From assembly GCA_003290165.1 (NCBI GenBank), contig QNQO01000641.1:1-64000 (forward strand): a DNA stretch of 64,000 nt. Reading direction: 5' to 3'. The translations under genes and the position numbers were made by a program. Shown here piece after piece: positions 11,626 through 21,280 of this stretch; positions within the stretch are counted from its first letter, which is position 1, and every line of letters begins with the position of its first letter. Origin of the DNA: Berberis thunbergii. Lineage: Eukaryota > Streptophyta > Magnoliopsida > Ranunculales > Berberidaceae. The notes below the pieces were generated by a model. It saw nothing but the letters and a program-made list of their open reading frames with translations. It searched no databases and was not told the origin of the DNA.

Positions 11626-11700
11626 ATTAATGAAAATGTGCAAAGAGAGATTATGAACCATAGGTCATTGAAGCATCCCCATATTGTTAGATTCAAAGAG
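11626..11700 (+). pseudogene. Captured exon of a SnRK2 protein kinase
   Basis: Between a consensus acceptor (TTTGTAG) and a donor (GTGAGT), 25 codons read [15 protein letters not shown] then [10 protein letters not shown]. This matches the kinase subdomain III-IV segment of plant SnRK2 (OST1-type) kinases, including the conserved NVQREI-NHRSL-HP-IVRFKE pattern with the alphaC glutamate. Exon borders are preserved, so the piece came from genomic DNA rather than mRNA. It has no kinase partner exons and cannot make an enzyme. It may be spliced into a transcript. Confidence 0.85.
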
Positions 11701-12004
11701 GTGAGTTTACTGTTACATTTCTTTATTTTAGTTCTCTATTTCAATCTCAAACAATTGGAGATGCTTCAACTTGTTTGAGGTTCCTCCTCTGTTTCCTATT
11801 ATTGGAAATTGAAAAGTGAAAGAACTTAATGAGTTGTGAACTTTTTAAGAGATTTAAGTAATACCCTTTTGACCAAATCAAGTGTAGTTGAGCTTCAGTT
11901 CATGCCTTCTTGTTGTTCAGGCTTTTGATAAGAGGGAGCTGCTGGGACTACAGTCATGATTTGGGCTAGTAGTCTGGCACAATTTAACCAATTTGGCTAT
12001 CTAG

Positions 12005-12169
12005 TTCCAAGTTATTGTATATTTAGAATATTTGCTCATATGCCCTTTCAATATCATCTGTCGCTCTAGAAGCTACCGCTTCCTTGGGGTTCTGAGAAAT
12101 ATTGTATTGGCGCCCCTTTACAAGGTTGTCATGTTTGATTTCTTCATGGCTGATCAGCTCTGTAGTCAG
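12005..12169 (+). pseudogene. Captured exon of a PHO1/XPR1-type EXS-domain protein
   Basis: The 55-codon open stretch lies between an AG (12003-12004) and a GTAATT donor at 12170. It reads [15 protein letters not shown], then [14 protein letters not shown] and [12 protein letters not shown]. These are hallmark phrases of the EXS domain of SPX-EXS phosphate exporters (PHO1 family and relatives). Only one exon is present, in the same orientation as the SnRK2 exon 300 bp upstream, from an unrelated gene. The preserved splice borders again indicate DNA-level capture. Confidence 0.85.
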
Positions 12170-12539
12170 GTAATTAAGCTCATATTCTATAGGGGTTATT
12201 TACTCTGTTTGTGGCTTTTTCAACTATTGTAGATAGTTTGGTTGCTTTGATGTTTTTGTTTGGATTTAGTCCAAAAACAGTAATCATTCTAGCAACTCGT
12301 GTGACAATAAACTACGGCAAAGGTGGTTAATGAAATGAGATTCTTTGTTTCAAGGAACCGTTTGGAACCGTAGGAACCGAACCGTTTACAACGGTTCGAG
12401 TTAGGTTCAGTTCCAACATTCAAAATAGAGGAACCGATCCGAATCAGAACCGTTCAAATTTTAAACGGTTCGAGTTAGGTTTCTCAAATTTTGTAACCGA
12501 ACTGAACCGTGCCCACCCCTAGATTCAACAACAGAATTG

Positions 12540-13130
12540 TTTTTCAGATGCCAAGGTTTAGAAGCATTCTTGATAACATTTAATTGTGAAAGATAAATGG
12601 ATTCATACCATTCTAAAAATGACATATGATCTTTGATATCTTCACAAAATTGATAAAACAATTTACCTAAACTAAGCCTTTGGTCAGAAGTAGTTTGAGA
12701 ATAAAATGTTTATCTTTTAACAGAATTGTAATCCATGGAAAACTCATCTTTAACTTTTTGTTTGTTTAAAACAAATTCAGTGGTTAAAGTGTTTAATTGT
12801 GGGATCTGCCATCTCAGATTGAGTTGGAGATCTATCAGAATATTGTTCTGATGGTTGATTGTAAATGGGTTGGGGAATCTTTGGGTGGTAAGGATTAGAT
12901 CTTAAGTTAGCAAGATCTAAATGAAGAAGATCCTCAGGCAGAGGTGTTCTCGGGATGTGGGTAGGAGCAGTTCTGAAATATGATTTAGATCTACGTCCTG
13001 ATTGGAAATCTAAAGGTTGTAACCTAGTTTTATTGATTTAGATAACTGTAATTCAACAGTTCCATTTTCGAGAGTCAAAACCTGACTAAGTAAACTAGGA
13101 GGAAGCCTTCTAGGTGTCGATTGTACCTGC
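12540..13130 (-). pseudogene. Pararetrovirus linker between movement and coat regions
   Basis: In minus-strand frames, one piece reads SYFRTAPTHIPRTPLPEDLL (about 12990-12930) and another FYQFCEDIKDHMSFLEWYES (about 12660-12600). Stops separate them. They lie between the movement protein and the coat region, and the second piece abuts the hAT insertion. Assignment is by position. Confidence 0.55.
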
Positions 13131-13134
13131 CAAG

Positions 13135-13797
13135 TTACTGAAAGTGTAACTTGATTCTAGTGAATTGTTTTAGGAACAATAACACTGGTTTTATCCTTGT
13201 TTGCCTGAAATAAGATTGTATATTTTTTTTTTCAGATTCCATCAAAGATTTAGGACTCAATTGAGTCTTCATGGCTTTGTAGGGGATTTTATAAATAAGA
13301 TCAAGGGGTTCAAATCCTGGTAACATGTCGAAACCAGAGGTCTGGATATTGAGGGTCAGTGTTTCAAAGACATTTGGATCCTTAAGAAACACTGAGAAAT
13401 TGGGGTAATAGTCGAAATAGATTGGACCCATGGCCAAGGTGGATTCTGCAATTCCAAACAGAGAATCGTGGAATCTATTGTGTCTACAGTTGCGAAAAGC
13501 GATTAAGGCACATGTGTCAAGGTCAGTTATTGTAAGAGGTTTGATTCCTACCTGAATCAGATCGATATGGATGTACTTGTAATCTTGATTTTTAAGAAAT
13601 TCAAGGGTATTTTGTGAAATCAATTGTTTGGATTCTAAAGAACCATCAAGAGGCACTGTCTGTTCGATAATGTCTATCAGATCTTCAGATTTTTGTGAAA
13701 TGATAGATTGAGAAACTTGATAAATCTGTTTGTAAGGAACTTTTGATATGGACCATTTTTGTAAATTTTGTTCAACTTCTGAAATTCTATATTCCAT
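13135..13797 (-). pseudogene. Pararetrovirus movement protein (30K family) remnant
   Basis: A 220-codon frame is the best preserved viral block. It carries ISEVEQNLQKW at the start, and the core pattern DLDTCALIAFRNCRHNRF followed by AESTLAMGPIYFDYYPNF. These fit the 30K-superfamily movement domain of caulimovirids, with the conserved Asp near residue 95. In live viruses the protein widens plasmodesmata. It ends in a stop at 13135 and is disconnected from the coat frame. It lies at the 5' end of the viral block. Confidence 0.8.
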
Positions 13798-13869
13798 TAT
13801 ATTTTGTAAATCTGGGTTACTTTGTCTAGAACTAGAAGCTTGGGTAAATTTTTAAATAAAAGACATTTT

Positions 13870-14100
13870 CATAAAATCTGAGAGGTTGAAGGGTTGGAAC
13901 ACTGTACTCGGACCACCTACGACTGGACCACCGATATGGGACCACCTAACTCTGGTAACTGCACAATCTTAGTGACTTACAAAGGGTTCTATGGCTGACC
14001 AACATACCTAAAGGCTGACCAACAGTACCTAGGACTCACAACACTATTCTCCCGGAGGAGAAGATGAAACATTTTATAAACTATATTTTAAAATAAAAAA
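13870..14100. other. Short-repeat stretch beside the viral 5' edge
   Basis: GGACCACC occurs three times (about 13915-13950) and GGCTGACCAACA twice (about 13992-14026). The repeats adjoin the 5' side of the viral block and could be part of the viral leader or a junction sequence. No viral primer site for tRNA-Met was found here. From 14060 on the sequence is plain AT-rich. Confidence 0.4.
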
Positions 14101-14519
14101 CCAAAATTTTAACATGAAAAAATAAAATTAATTTTAAGAAATATTCGTCGTGTATATAAAAAAACCTAAAAAATTTTGATTGTAATTTCGAAAGTATTAA
14201 TTTAATTTAAGTATTATAAATTCTTACATACCACATAAAAAAAATTCTCGCAAGACTCATAATGTCATGCAAAGAAAACTAAGATTATAATCGGTTCAAA
14301 TATACGAAAAACTGAGAATGAGCTAACGAAGAAATAATATTTCAAATTCAAAGAAATTTCTATTACTTTTCGTGAGACTTCGGTATTTTTCGAGAAATCA
14401 CATTCTTTACTTGTAATCGGACTAGGGCCTGCGAGAACGAAATCAACACCGTCGACACACAGTACGATCTTACGACGTGGAGCAGTGGATCATCGTAATT
14501 CCCACTAAGACACCATTTT

Positions 14520-14850
14520 GTTCTCCCATCTTCCACAAAATGAAGAAACTGAAGAGAAAAACCAGATGCGATGGAAGGTTAATAAGCCATCTTAAATGCA
14601 ACAACGAAGGTGCGCAAAAACCCTAAAAATTCGACTCTCTTTCGCTCTCTAGGGTTTATCTTTCCAAATTCAACATTCAATCGATCCGTTTCGGCAACAA
14701 CACTGATTGATTTGCGGAAAGAAATGTACGTAATCAGTATTTCTCTTGATTCTTCGTTGTTTATTGCTTTTCTATTATGTGTTGATAGTGCGTTCTGTGA
14801 GATCTCATCAGATCTGTTTTGAAATTTGGTTGCAAATTGTTGTGTTTTCT
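14520..14850 (+). promoter_or_regulatory. Probable 5' untranslated exon region of the BET1-like SNARE gene
   Basis: AAACCCTAAAAATTCG and CTCTAGGGTTTATC are typical plant leader sequences, and the stretch is followed by an intron-like T-rich sequence. An ATG at about 14724 (GAAATGTACGTAATC) is near a GTAATC donor-like site, but joining it to the second exon with standard splice sites does not keep frame. The first coding exon is therefore not settled. The region 14719-14845 has a second copy at 3825-3945. Confidence 0.4.
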
Positions 14851-15651
14851 TGTTTCTTTATGTTGCTTGAGAATGATTTGGTTTTGTAGATGGTGAAATT
14901 TGGTTACAATGTTTACTTCTCTTATTAGTGTTCTAAGCATTTAGGAAAGTTTTCTCTGAGCTTATTTTCGGTGATTAATTGGTTGTAGATTAATAAGGAG
15001 TTCAATTGTTGAGTTTAATTGAGAGATCTGAGATCGATTTGCTTTTCAATTAGTAACTGGATTATGTTGATCTGTTAAATGTGGAGAAGTGAGTGGAGAC
15101 TTAGGAAGAAATAGTGGAGGAAGAGTGTGAGGTTTTGAAAGCAGTGAGAGAGAAATTGAAATTTTAAGTGTTGGATTCGGGCCTGATTTGGCAAATGACT
15201 GACATTAGTCTTTGGATTGAATCTTGAGGAAACATGGATCTGCCACTTATTTAGTCAATCATTGGAAAGAACTCAATTGGTTCAACTAAGATGGCATTGT
15301 ATATTAGAAGTTGGGAGCTAGACTGTACTGATTTGGTATTTTTAAATAAGCCACGAAGTATACTCTGACTGTATCGATCTTTAGATTTCTACATATGAGG
15401 TTACTTGTTAGATTTACCAGCTCATGTACGAGGTTGTGGTATTAATGACACTTGCCTCACTCATGAACTTATCATGTAAGGTGTGTGTTAAGTGAATATG
15501 GCTCCTCGTGCTTTTCTTGTTCAGCATGGAGACCAAAATAGATGGTAGAAGTTGTGTTGTATGGGAAACCAATTACAAGATGTCAAAAATTGAGTCAGCA
15601 TCTATATGAGGATGCCTATTAATTGCTTGTTGAAGATGATGGCTGGACTTG
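14850..15651 (+). other. Inferred first-intron sequence of the SNARE gene
   Basis: It is T-rich with no long open frame, consistent with a plant intron that continues on the far side of the composite transposon at 15663-17956. No conserved element was recognised. Confidence 0.4.
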
Positions 15652-15665
15652 GATGTGGCTAGATT

Positions 15666-16487
15666 TTAAGGCGGTGAGGCGAAGGTGAGGTGGACAAGCT
15701 TGAAAACGCCTCACACAGGCGAGGCGGATGCCTCACTTCACTGAGGCGATCTTAAATTTTTTTATTATAATCAGTTGTTTGATTACAGGTATGAAATTGA
15801 CACATCCATCACAATATACTTTGCCATATATAACATAAAATCAACAACATGAATAAATAACAAAATAACATATTTTTATACTGTCATCTTTAGTTCTTTA
15901 CACTTACAGTAAAATTTGCAAAAAAAGACAAAGCTAAACCGATTTTTGTAAATTGATTTCTATCCTAGATCAAAAAAGAAAATGAAATACAAACCTGATC
16001 AGCACAAAAAAAAACAGAACAGATGAGAGGAGAAAAAAAATCGATCAGCAGATGAAGACAAGAGAAGAAGAAGAATACAAGAGAAAAACATATCAGAAAG
16101 GAAAAAAAGGCCCGATCAACAACAAGAAAAGAAAAACCAATCAGCAAAAAAATATATCAGCAACAAAAGAAAAAGATCAGCAAAAACAAAATAAACAGAT
16201 CAGCAAGAGAAGAAAAAACGATCAGCAACACCAACAGATCGGCAGAAAAAAAAAAAAAAAAAAAAAAAGAGATTAGCAAATCAAAAAGTTGATTTGAAAG
16301 AGTAGCAGCACCACCCAAGCTCTTGTCTTGAGTCCCAAGCAACTCGATCTTCTTGTCATAACCCTAATAGAATTGCAAATGGGCTTTTAGGCTGAGGCAG
16401 ATGCCTCAATTCACTGCTCCGCCTTGCCTCATTTTGAGGCGGTACACTGCAAAAACGCCTCGAGACGCGCCTAGGCGACCGCCTTAA
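15666..16487. mobile_element. Nested hAT/MITE-like element with TTAAGGCGG ends
   Basis: The ends TTAAGGCGGT and ACCGCCTTAA are inverted. The first and last 100 bp are dense in GAGGCG/CGCCTC motifs, including matching GGCGGATGCCTCA-like and TGCCTCAATTCACTG phrases. The middle is a low-complexity purine-rich tract (15990-16260) with CAGCAA and GATCAGCA repeats. No protein is encoded. Flanking 8-mers match only partly (CTAGATTT and CTACACTT), so the target duplication is doubtful. Confidence 0.65.
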
Positions 16488-17229
16488 CTACACTTATCCG
16501 ATTCGGTTGGATTCCCTCATTTTGAACATTGGGACCAAATCTAACTAACTCGAACCATTTGGAACGATCCGGTTCCTACGGTTTCAAAGAAATACAAAGT
16601 ATCACCTCATCACTTGTAGCAATATGCAATTCAAAGAATGAAAACTTTCGCTAAGATACCACATGGACTGAGCAAGCAAAACATTGGTGAAATTAACATA
16701 GCATTCCCAAATTGGCAAAAATACACATAGGAAGATAATCACCGTACCAGACATATTTTTATTCACTATACCAACATTGGAATTGGAAGAGAGCAATGTT
16801 GATAATATCATAATGAAGAAGGAAGCAACAAGAAGCAAGCTGCAAGCAGACAGTGAATCAATATAAAGAGAATGAATCAACACAATTGGGTGTATTAATC
16901 ACACTCTTAAGTACATTGAGAATCTAAATGCCTTGTTAATTGCACTGTAAGTACACACATTTTCAATTCAATATGTTTTGAATTCAACATTAGCATCCAT
17001 CTCAATGTAAAATCTCTGTTTGTTTCTTTCTTTCAACCCTTGAGGTTGTTGAGGATAATTTAGAAGTACAAGCCTGGATGCTTCTTATAAAGCCATCCTT
17101 GATTTACTTATGTTAGTCAAATGTGGAAAGTTAGGGAGGCAGAGATCCAGGACGGGGACAACATCTCAGCAATAGCCATTCAACCCTGCATTTTAGCAAG
17201 AAAACATGGCGTAACAGCTCAGCCCTGGT

Positions 17230-17405
17230 TGGCTGGCAACTTCTTTGGCCCAAAGACCACAGCTACAACACCAGTTATCACAACCAGCTTTGGAATGCCG
17301 AGCCCGAACAAGCAGGTTCCGCTGAGACCTCCTCGTCGAGCTCTGCTGCTAGTTCTGGTCAAAACCAAGCAATGGGTCTTCTTCCTCAAGAGGTCATTAT
17401 TGAAG
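17230..17405 (-). pseudogene. Captured fragment of chloroplast TATA (twin-arginine translocase subunit)
   Basis: On the minus strand the reading is LVLTRTSSRARRGGLSG, then CLFGLGIPKLVVITG and VVAVVFGPKKLP. This matches the end of the transit peptide and the transmembrane start of plant TATA (Tha4-type), with FGLGxPxLVVIxGVxxxVFGPKKLP. The functionally important membrane Glu (VPELVVI) is Lys here, and the match stops after KKLP, so it is non-functional. The host gene exports folded proteins into the thylakoid. The fragment lies within the composite transposon and is opposite in strand to the surrounding SNARE gene. Confidence 0.8.
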
Positions 17406-17967
17406 AAGGCGGAAATGGAGGAAGAAAGGGTGTGTGATGGAAAAGTGCGAGGAGTTGATGGAAGTGAGAATGAGAGGCTTGTGGGTGCAAAGATTTTTTT
17501 TTGTTGGGGGGGGGGGGGGGGGGGGGGGGGAAGAGATCATAGCATCTTCATCCTGGGATTAGGTGAGTCAAGCAACTGGAAAAGTGTTTTGAAGATCACT
17601 ATTGGGCTCTCATGGATCAACTTAGGGTTCTTGGCTTATTGATCTGAGGAATGGGAGGAGGAACTGTTTGAGAAGATGAAGTGGTTGAACACTGAAGAGA
17701 AGAGAAAGAGAGAGTGTTTTAACCTTTTAGGTTTACATATTTACCGCCTACTCATATTTAGACACTTGTACTGTCATTTAAAACGGGTTCGAAATGAACC
17801 ATTTGAATATACATAATTGGAACCGGACTCGAACCATTCTACAACGGATCCGAACCGTATCTTAAATTACAAATTAGGTTATAAATTAGTCTCCCAAAAT
17901 CCAATGGTCCGTTTTGGTTTGGATCCGCTGTTCCTCGACCCGTTTGCCCACTATTAGATGTGGCTAG

Positions 17968-19162
17968 TGGGAAAGAAAACACAACAAAAATTAGTTTTTT
18001 TTTTAATATTGGATTTGGGGAGTGTTATTCCAACCAATGATCACTATCCATGAATCTAGGATACAGATCCAGATATTTTATGATATTTTCTTCACATACT
18101 GAGATATGCAGATATCGGCTGATATTGATGATGCCGTCACCTAATTGCAGGATAACAATCTTGATATATGGAGGATGTATTGGGACATCTTGAGCAAGAT
18201 GGCCCCACATTCCCTGTCCCAGTTCTCAGCCATTGAAGAAAGGTGGGCAGGGGATGACGAAGAACGACATTCTTCGTAGAGTCTTATCTTTGCTTGACTT
18301 GAGAGATTTGTTTGGTTGTCTCATCATCCAACATTTCCCTTTTGATAAAGTGTTCTTCCTGGTAGGCAGTAGGTTATGCAACTTGTTTCACACCTCCCTT
18401 ATTTCGTATTCTCTCTTGATTCTCTGTTCCATTGGAGCTAAATCACCATCTCTACTTCCTCAACTTCTATCAAAAAGGAAGATTATAAAAAATTTAAACC
18501 TAAGAGATTTTCATTAATACGTTATATAAATTGCTCCACGCCTCCTTTGGTTCATCCATCTTTCTTAATTCTATGCCATTGGAGCTGAATCGCCATGTCC
18601 ACTTCCTATACTTTATTTCCGCTTCTGTGTGTGAAACTACACTTCATTCCTTTTCCCCAGTGAAGAGGCTACCAATGGGAAGCACTTACAAGTGATTTGT
18701 TCTCCATTGCATATTTGGTGTGTTGTTTACAAAGTGATTTGCTCTGAATGTGTTCTAGAGTGTAATAAAAGTCACGCTAACCTTTTTGGTGAAGTCTTAA
18801 GGGGAAATTGAACTGTGACTTCATTGCCCCTTATGGAATCTATTACCAATAAAAATGTTTTCTGAGGGGCTCTAGCAATGTCAAGAAATTTAATAAGAAA
18901 TTGAAGTCTGTTTGTGCTCCAAACAAAGGGGACTTTTACGCTTTAAATCTTTCAAGAAGGAATGAAAGATGCACGTGAATGTTAATATAACATGACTTGT
19001 GATGTTGAATTATTTTATATAATAATTTTAAAAAATTGGGAAACAAATTCATTTATGATAAATAATCAAATTCATTTTTTGCCTCGTGTTCCTTTACCCA
19101 TGTTTGTGCTTCCTAGCTCAAGATACACATTTCATTGCTTACTCTGAACTCTTTGCAAGCAG
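17968..19162 (+). other. Continuation of the SNARE first intron
   Basis: No domain-bearing frame is present. Two imperfect copies of a phrase around CCATTGGAGCTRAATC (about 18430 and 18570) form a local direct repeat of about 140 bp. The stretch ends with a T-rich tract and the acceptor TTTGCAAGCAG before the second exon. Confidence 0.4.
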
Positions 19163-19792
19163 GGAGTATCGCCGTAATAGAAACTCTCTCGTTGATGGCA
19201 TTGAAGAGGGAGGAATCAGGGCTAACTCTTACTTGCATGAAATCAATGAGCATGACAATGATAGAGCAATGGATGGGCTGCATGACAGAGTCAATATATT
19301 GAAGAGGGTAAATACTTTTTGGTTACACATGTATTTCTGCTGCAGCTATGGATATTTTTCTGCTGTTCATGAATTTGATCTTTGGTATAATCAGTATGTA
19401 AACATTCATTACATTTTCAGTTAACTGGTGATATCCATGAGGAGGTCGAAAGCCACAACCGCACACTGGACCGAATGGTAATTAGCCTGCAGTCACATCA
19501 TTACTTCAAACTTGACAGCAGGTTCTTATTATTGTGTCCTTGTGTATCAGGGTAATGAGATGGATGCATCCAGGGGAATCCTATCTGGAACTATGGACCG
19601 TTTCAAAATGGTAAGCAAATAGATACCCACTTCTCTAATCTTGCTTTTTCTTCATTCTACAGCTTTGGCTCACTGCTAAATGCAAAAATACTATTATCAC
19701 AGGTGTTTGAGAAAAAGTCAAGCCGCAAGATGTGTACGCTTGTCACAGTTTTCGTGGTTATCTTCCTAGTAGTATATTATCTCACAAAGTGA
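19163..19792 (+). CDS. BET1-like Qc-SNARE, exons 2-5 (first exon not found)
   Basis: Four exons join in frame with GT-AG borders: 19163-19307, 19421-19477, 19551-19610 and 19703-19792. The product starts EYRRNRNSLVDGIEEGG, continues with a SNARE heptad region (LHDRVNILKRLTGDIHEEVE, then DRMGNEMDASRG) and ends in a single C-terminal membrane anchor (CTLVTVFVVIFLVVYYLTK). BET1-like SNAREs act in ER-Golgi vesicle fusion. The readable part is 116 residues, and plant BET11/BET12 are about 122, so only a few N-terminal residues are missing. The first exon presumably lies upstream of a large transposon-filled intron. The phrase VFEKKSSRK favours the BET12-like type, but this is not certain. Confidence 0.88.
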
Positions 19793-20354
19793 TACAAGGA
19801 AATAGTGTGATAGTACTTAGTTCAGAATTGATAGCAAAACAGGTTAGACCTTGCTAAAGTAATTTCATATAGTTGTGTGATAATTCCTCACTAAACTATA
19901 TGGTCGAGTCTATGAGATGAAATGTTTACATGAATGTCGTGTGTGATTGGGTACTTTTGACCTCTTTGTATCACAAATCTACTGTATTTTCTGCTTTCTT
20001 TTGGTTCCTATATTTGGATTTTTGAAATTAGTTTTTCTTTCCATTGTATAAAATTGTTGTGCATTTTCTTTTTTCCTTGGAGTTTGCAATGCTTCTACTA
20101 TTCTAACACAATATTTGCAGGACTCACTTTGCGCTGTGTTTTACACGTTTGTGCAAGAGTTTAGTGTAGGGAACTTTGTAGCACACTCGGTGCTGCATGT
20201 TTTTGCTTTTGCTTTTATTTTTTAGTGGATGTTGTGTGAGGATAAAATTTCGCCAACATCATTTTTTTTTTATGTGCTATGTCATAGAAAATTAAGAAAT
20301 TTTTTATTAGCTGATCAGTAGAGCAGCACAAAAGGTTGGATGAATGATGAACCG
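19793..20354 (+). other. SNARE 3' untranslated region and intergenic sequence
   Basis: T-rich sequence follows the stop codon, with possible poly(A) motifs but no clear single site. No other gene is seen. Confidence 0.45.
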
Positions 20355-20425
20355 TTCTAGGGAGTGAGGAAGGGCCTCATCTCGAGGAGGGTGGGCGGTG
20401 GGAGGCCCTCCCTTACTCCCTAGAA
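20355..20425. repeat. GC-rich fold-back element (TTCTAGGGAG ends)
   Basis: The arms TTCTAGGGAGTGAGGAAGGG and its complement CCCTCCCTTACTCCCTAGAA pair almost perfectly around a 25-base centre. It is similar in size and base content to the TGTCGAGG fold-back family, but its terminal sequence differs. Confidence 0.7.
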
Positions 20426-21229
20426 TCAGGGATGAATGATTCCTTAATCTAAACAAGCTGAAGGAATTTTAGCCATGAATTTCGGTTAAGGTTGAGTTGG
20501 AGCTCTAGAAGTTGAAGATGACCCTGTTATGGTGATCGAGTTTGTTGTGCTACATTTGGGTATATTTGGAATTCTGAAATGATCGAGTTTACTACAGTTG
20601 GGTGTAAGATATCTTTGTTGTTGGGATCCTCACACGTAGGATTGGAGATTGGTAAATTTTGGTTGCGGCAACAAAAGTAATATCATAAGTAGGTGAATTA
20701 CTCAAAACAATCGTGTCCATTAGGAAGTAGTTGTCATTTGACTTGGAATTAGTTAGGCGTTTTCTTCTTCAAGGTAAAATTTGATTGATGAGTCTGATCA
20801 AGTTTATTGTGGCAAAGCAACATAATTGAAGTAGGGAAGGAAATCAAATTTGTCAGAAAATGAAGTCTGTAACCGTAGGAACTTGTCATTGACTTAGATT
20901 CAGATCAGATTGATGTGCATCATGATATGAGCTGATGCTTTATCAGGCCGGGCAACGAATGGTGTGCCATGAAAAACCTGAGTGAGTGAGATTAGATGTT
21001 AATCGAGTATTTTCTTGTATACGGGATGGACTTCATGGTATATTTATGAAGAGCACGGGGTTCTTCCCTTTGCCAAATCAAAAGCTTTTCATTAACAATT
21101 CACAGAGGCAAAGCACAGCTCAGTATTCACGGCCATTTCAAGCAGTTTTTCACTTACATGAGCTGGGCACATCACATGTCTACCAATTCACGAGTCTATT
21201 AAATGACCTTTGGTCACCTCCACAAACAC
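20426..21229. other. Intergenic sequence upstream of the secreted peptide gene
   Basis: The only open frame in the stretch (20986-21234) has no recognisable domain and overlaps the promoter of the next gene. It is regarded as a chance frame. Confidence 0.5.
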
Positions 21230-21236
21230 TATAAAA
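21230..21236 (+). promoter_or_regulatory. TATA box of the secreted peptide gene
   Basis: TATAAAA lies 45-51 bases upstream of the ATG at 21281, which leaves room for a short leader of about 20 bases. The surrounding ACACTATAAAACCATC is a typical plant core promoter. Confidence 0.65.
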
Positions 21237-21280
21237 CCATCTCTGTTACACCACAACATTTAAACCTCTTATTTCCCCCA

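Larger units (their letters stand above)
11000..12521. mobile_element. Non-autonomous hAT element with captured host exons
   Basis: The termini are TAGGGGTGGGCA and TGCCCACCCCTA, a 12-bp perfect inverted repeat. They are flanked by 8-bp target duplications AATTCAAC (10992-10999) and GATTCAAC (12522-12529), which differ by one base. Both features are typical of hAT elements. The subterminal parts are dense in GGTTCGGTT/AACCGAACC. The interior has no transposase. It holds a CT-rich tract (about 11190-11500), a SnRK2 exon (11626-11700) and an EXS-domain exon (12005-12169). It sits inside the pararetrovirus, so it inserted after viral integration. Confidence 0.85.
5300..13870 (-). mobile_element. 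Endogenous pararetrovirus (Caulimoviridae), frameshifted and split
   Basis: Minus-strand blocks appear in viral order: movement protein (13797-13135), linker (about 13130-12540), coat region (10927-9717), zinc knuckle (about 9545-9490), protease (about 8985-8761), reverse transcriptase (8320-7310), RNase H (7349-7080), a separate downstream frame (about 6950-6000) and a promoter with poly(A) signals (5460-5300). There is no LTR or integrase. A polyprotein followed by a separate unknown frame resembles the florendovirus type, but the genus is inference. The reading frame is broken many times, and a hAT element splits it at 11000-12521, so this is an inert relic. Confidence 0.85.
15663..17956. 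mobile_element. Composite DNA transposon in the SNARE intron
   Basis: The 11-bp phrase GATGTGGCTAG occurs immediately outside both edges (15652-15662 and 17957-17967), as expected for a target duplication. The right part (from about 16495) is a gaaccg-family hAT-like element ending GTTTGCCCACTATTA. The left terminus is taken by a different nested element (15666-16487). The interior contains a TATA gene fragment on the minus strand and a 26-base poly-G tract near 17504. No transposase was seen. The match is longer than the usual 8 bp and may include chance bases. Confidence 0.6.

Noticed and set aside
11195..11630. Overlapping open frames on both strands rich in Arg/Glu or Ser/Leu
   Set aside because: They result from the CT-rich tandem tract inside the hAT element; low complexity and no domain.
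17121..17642. 173-codon plus-strand frame
   Set aside because: It is the shadow of the minus-strand TATA fragment and crosses a poly-G run of uncertain length.
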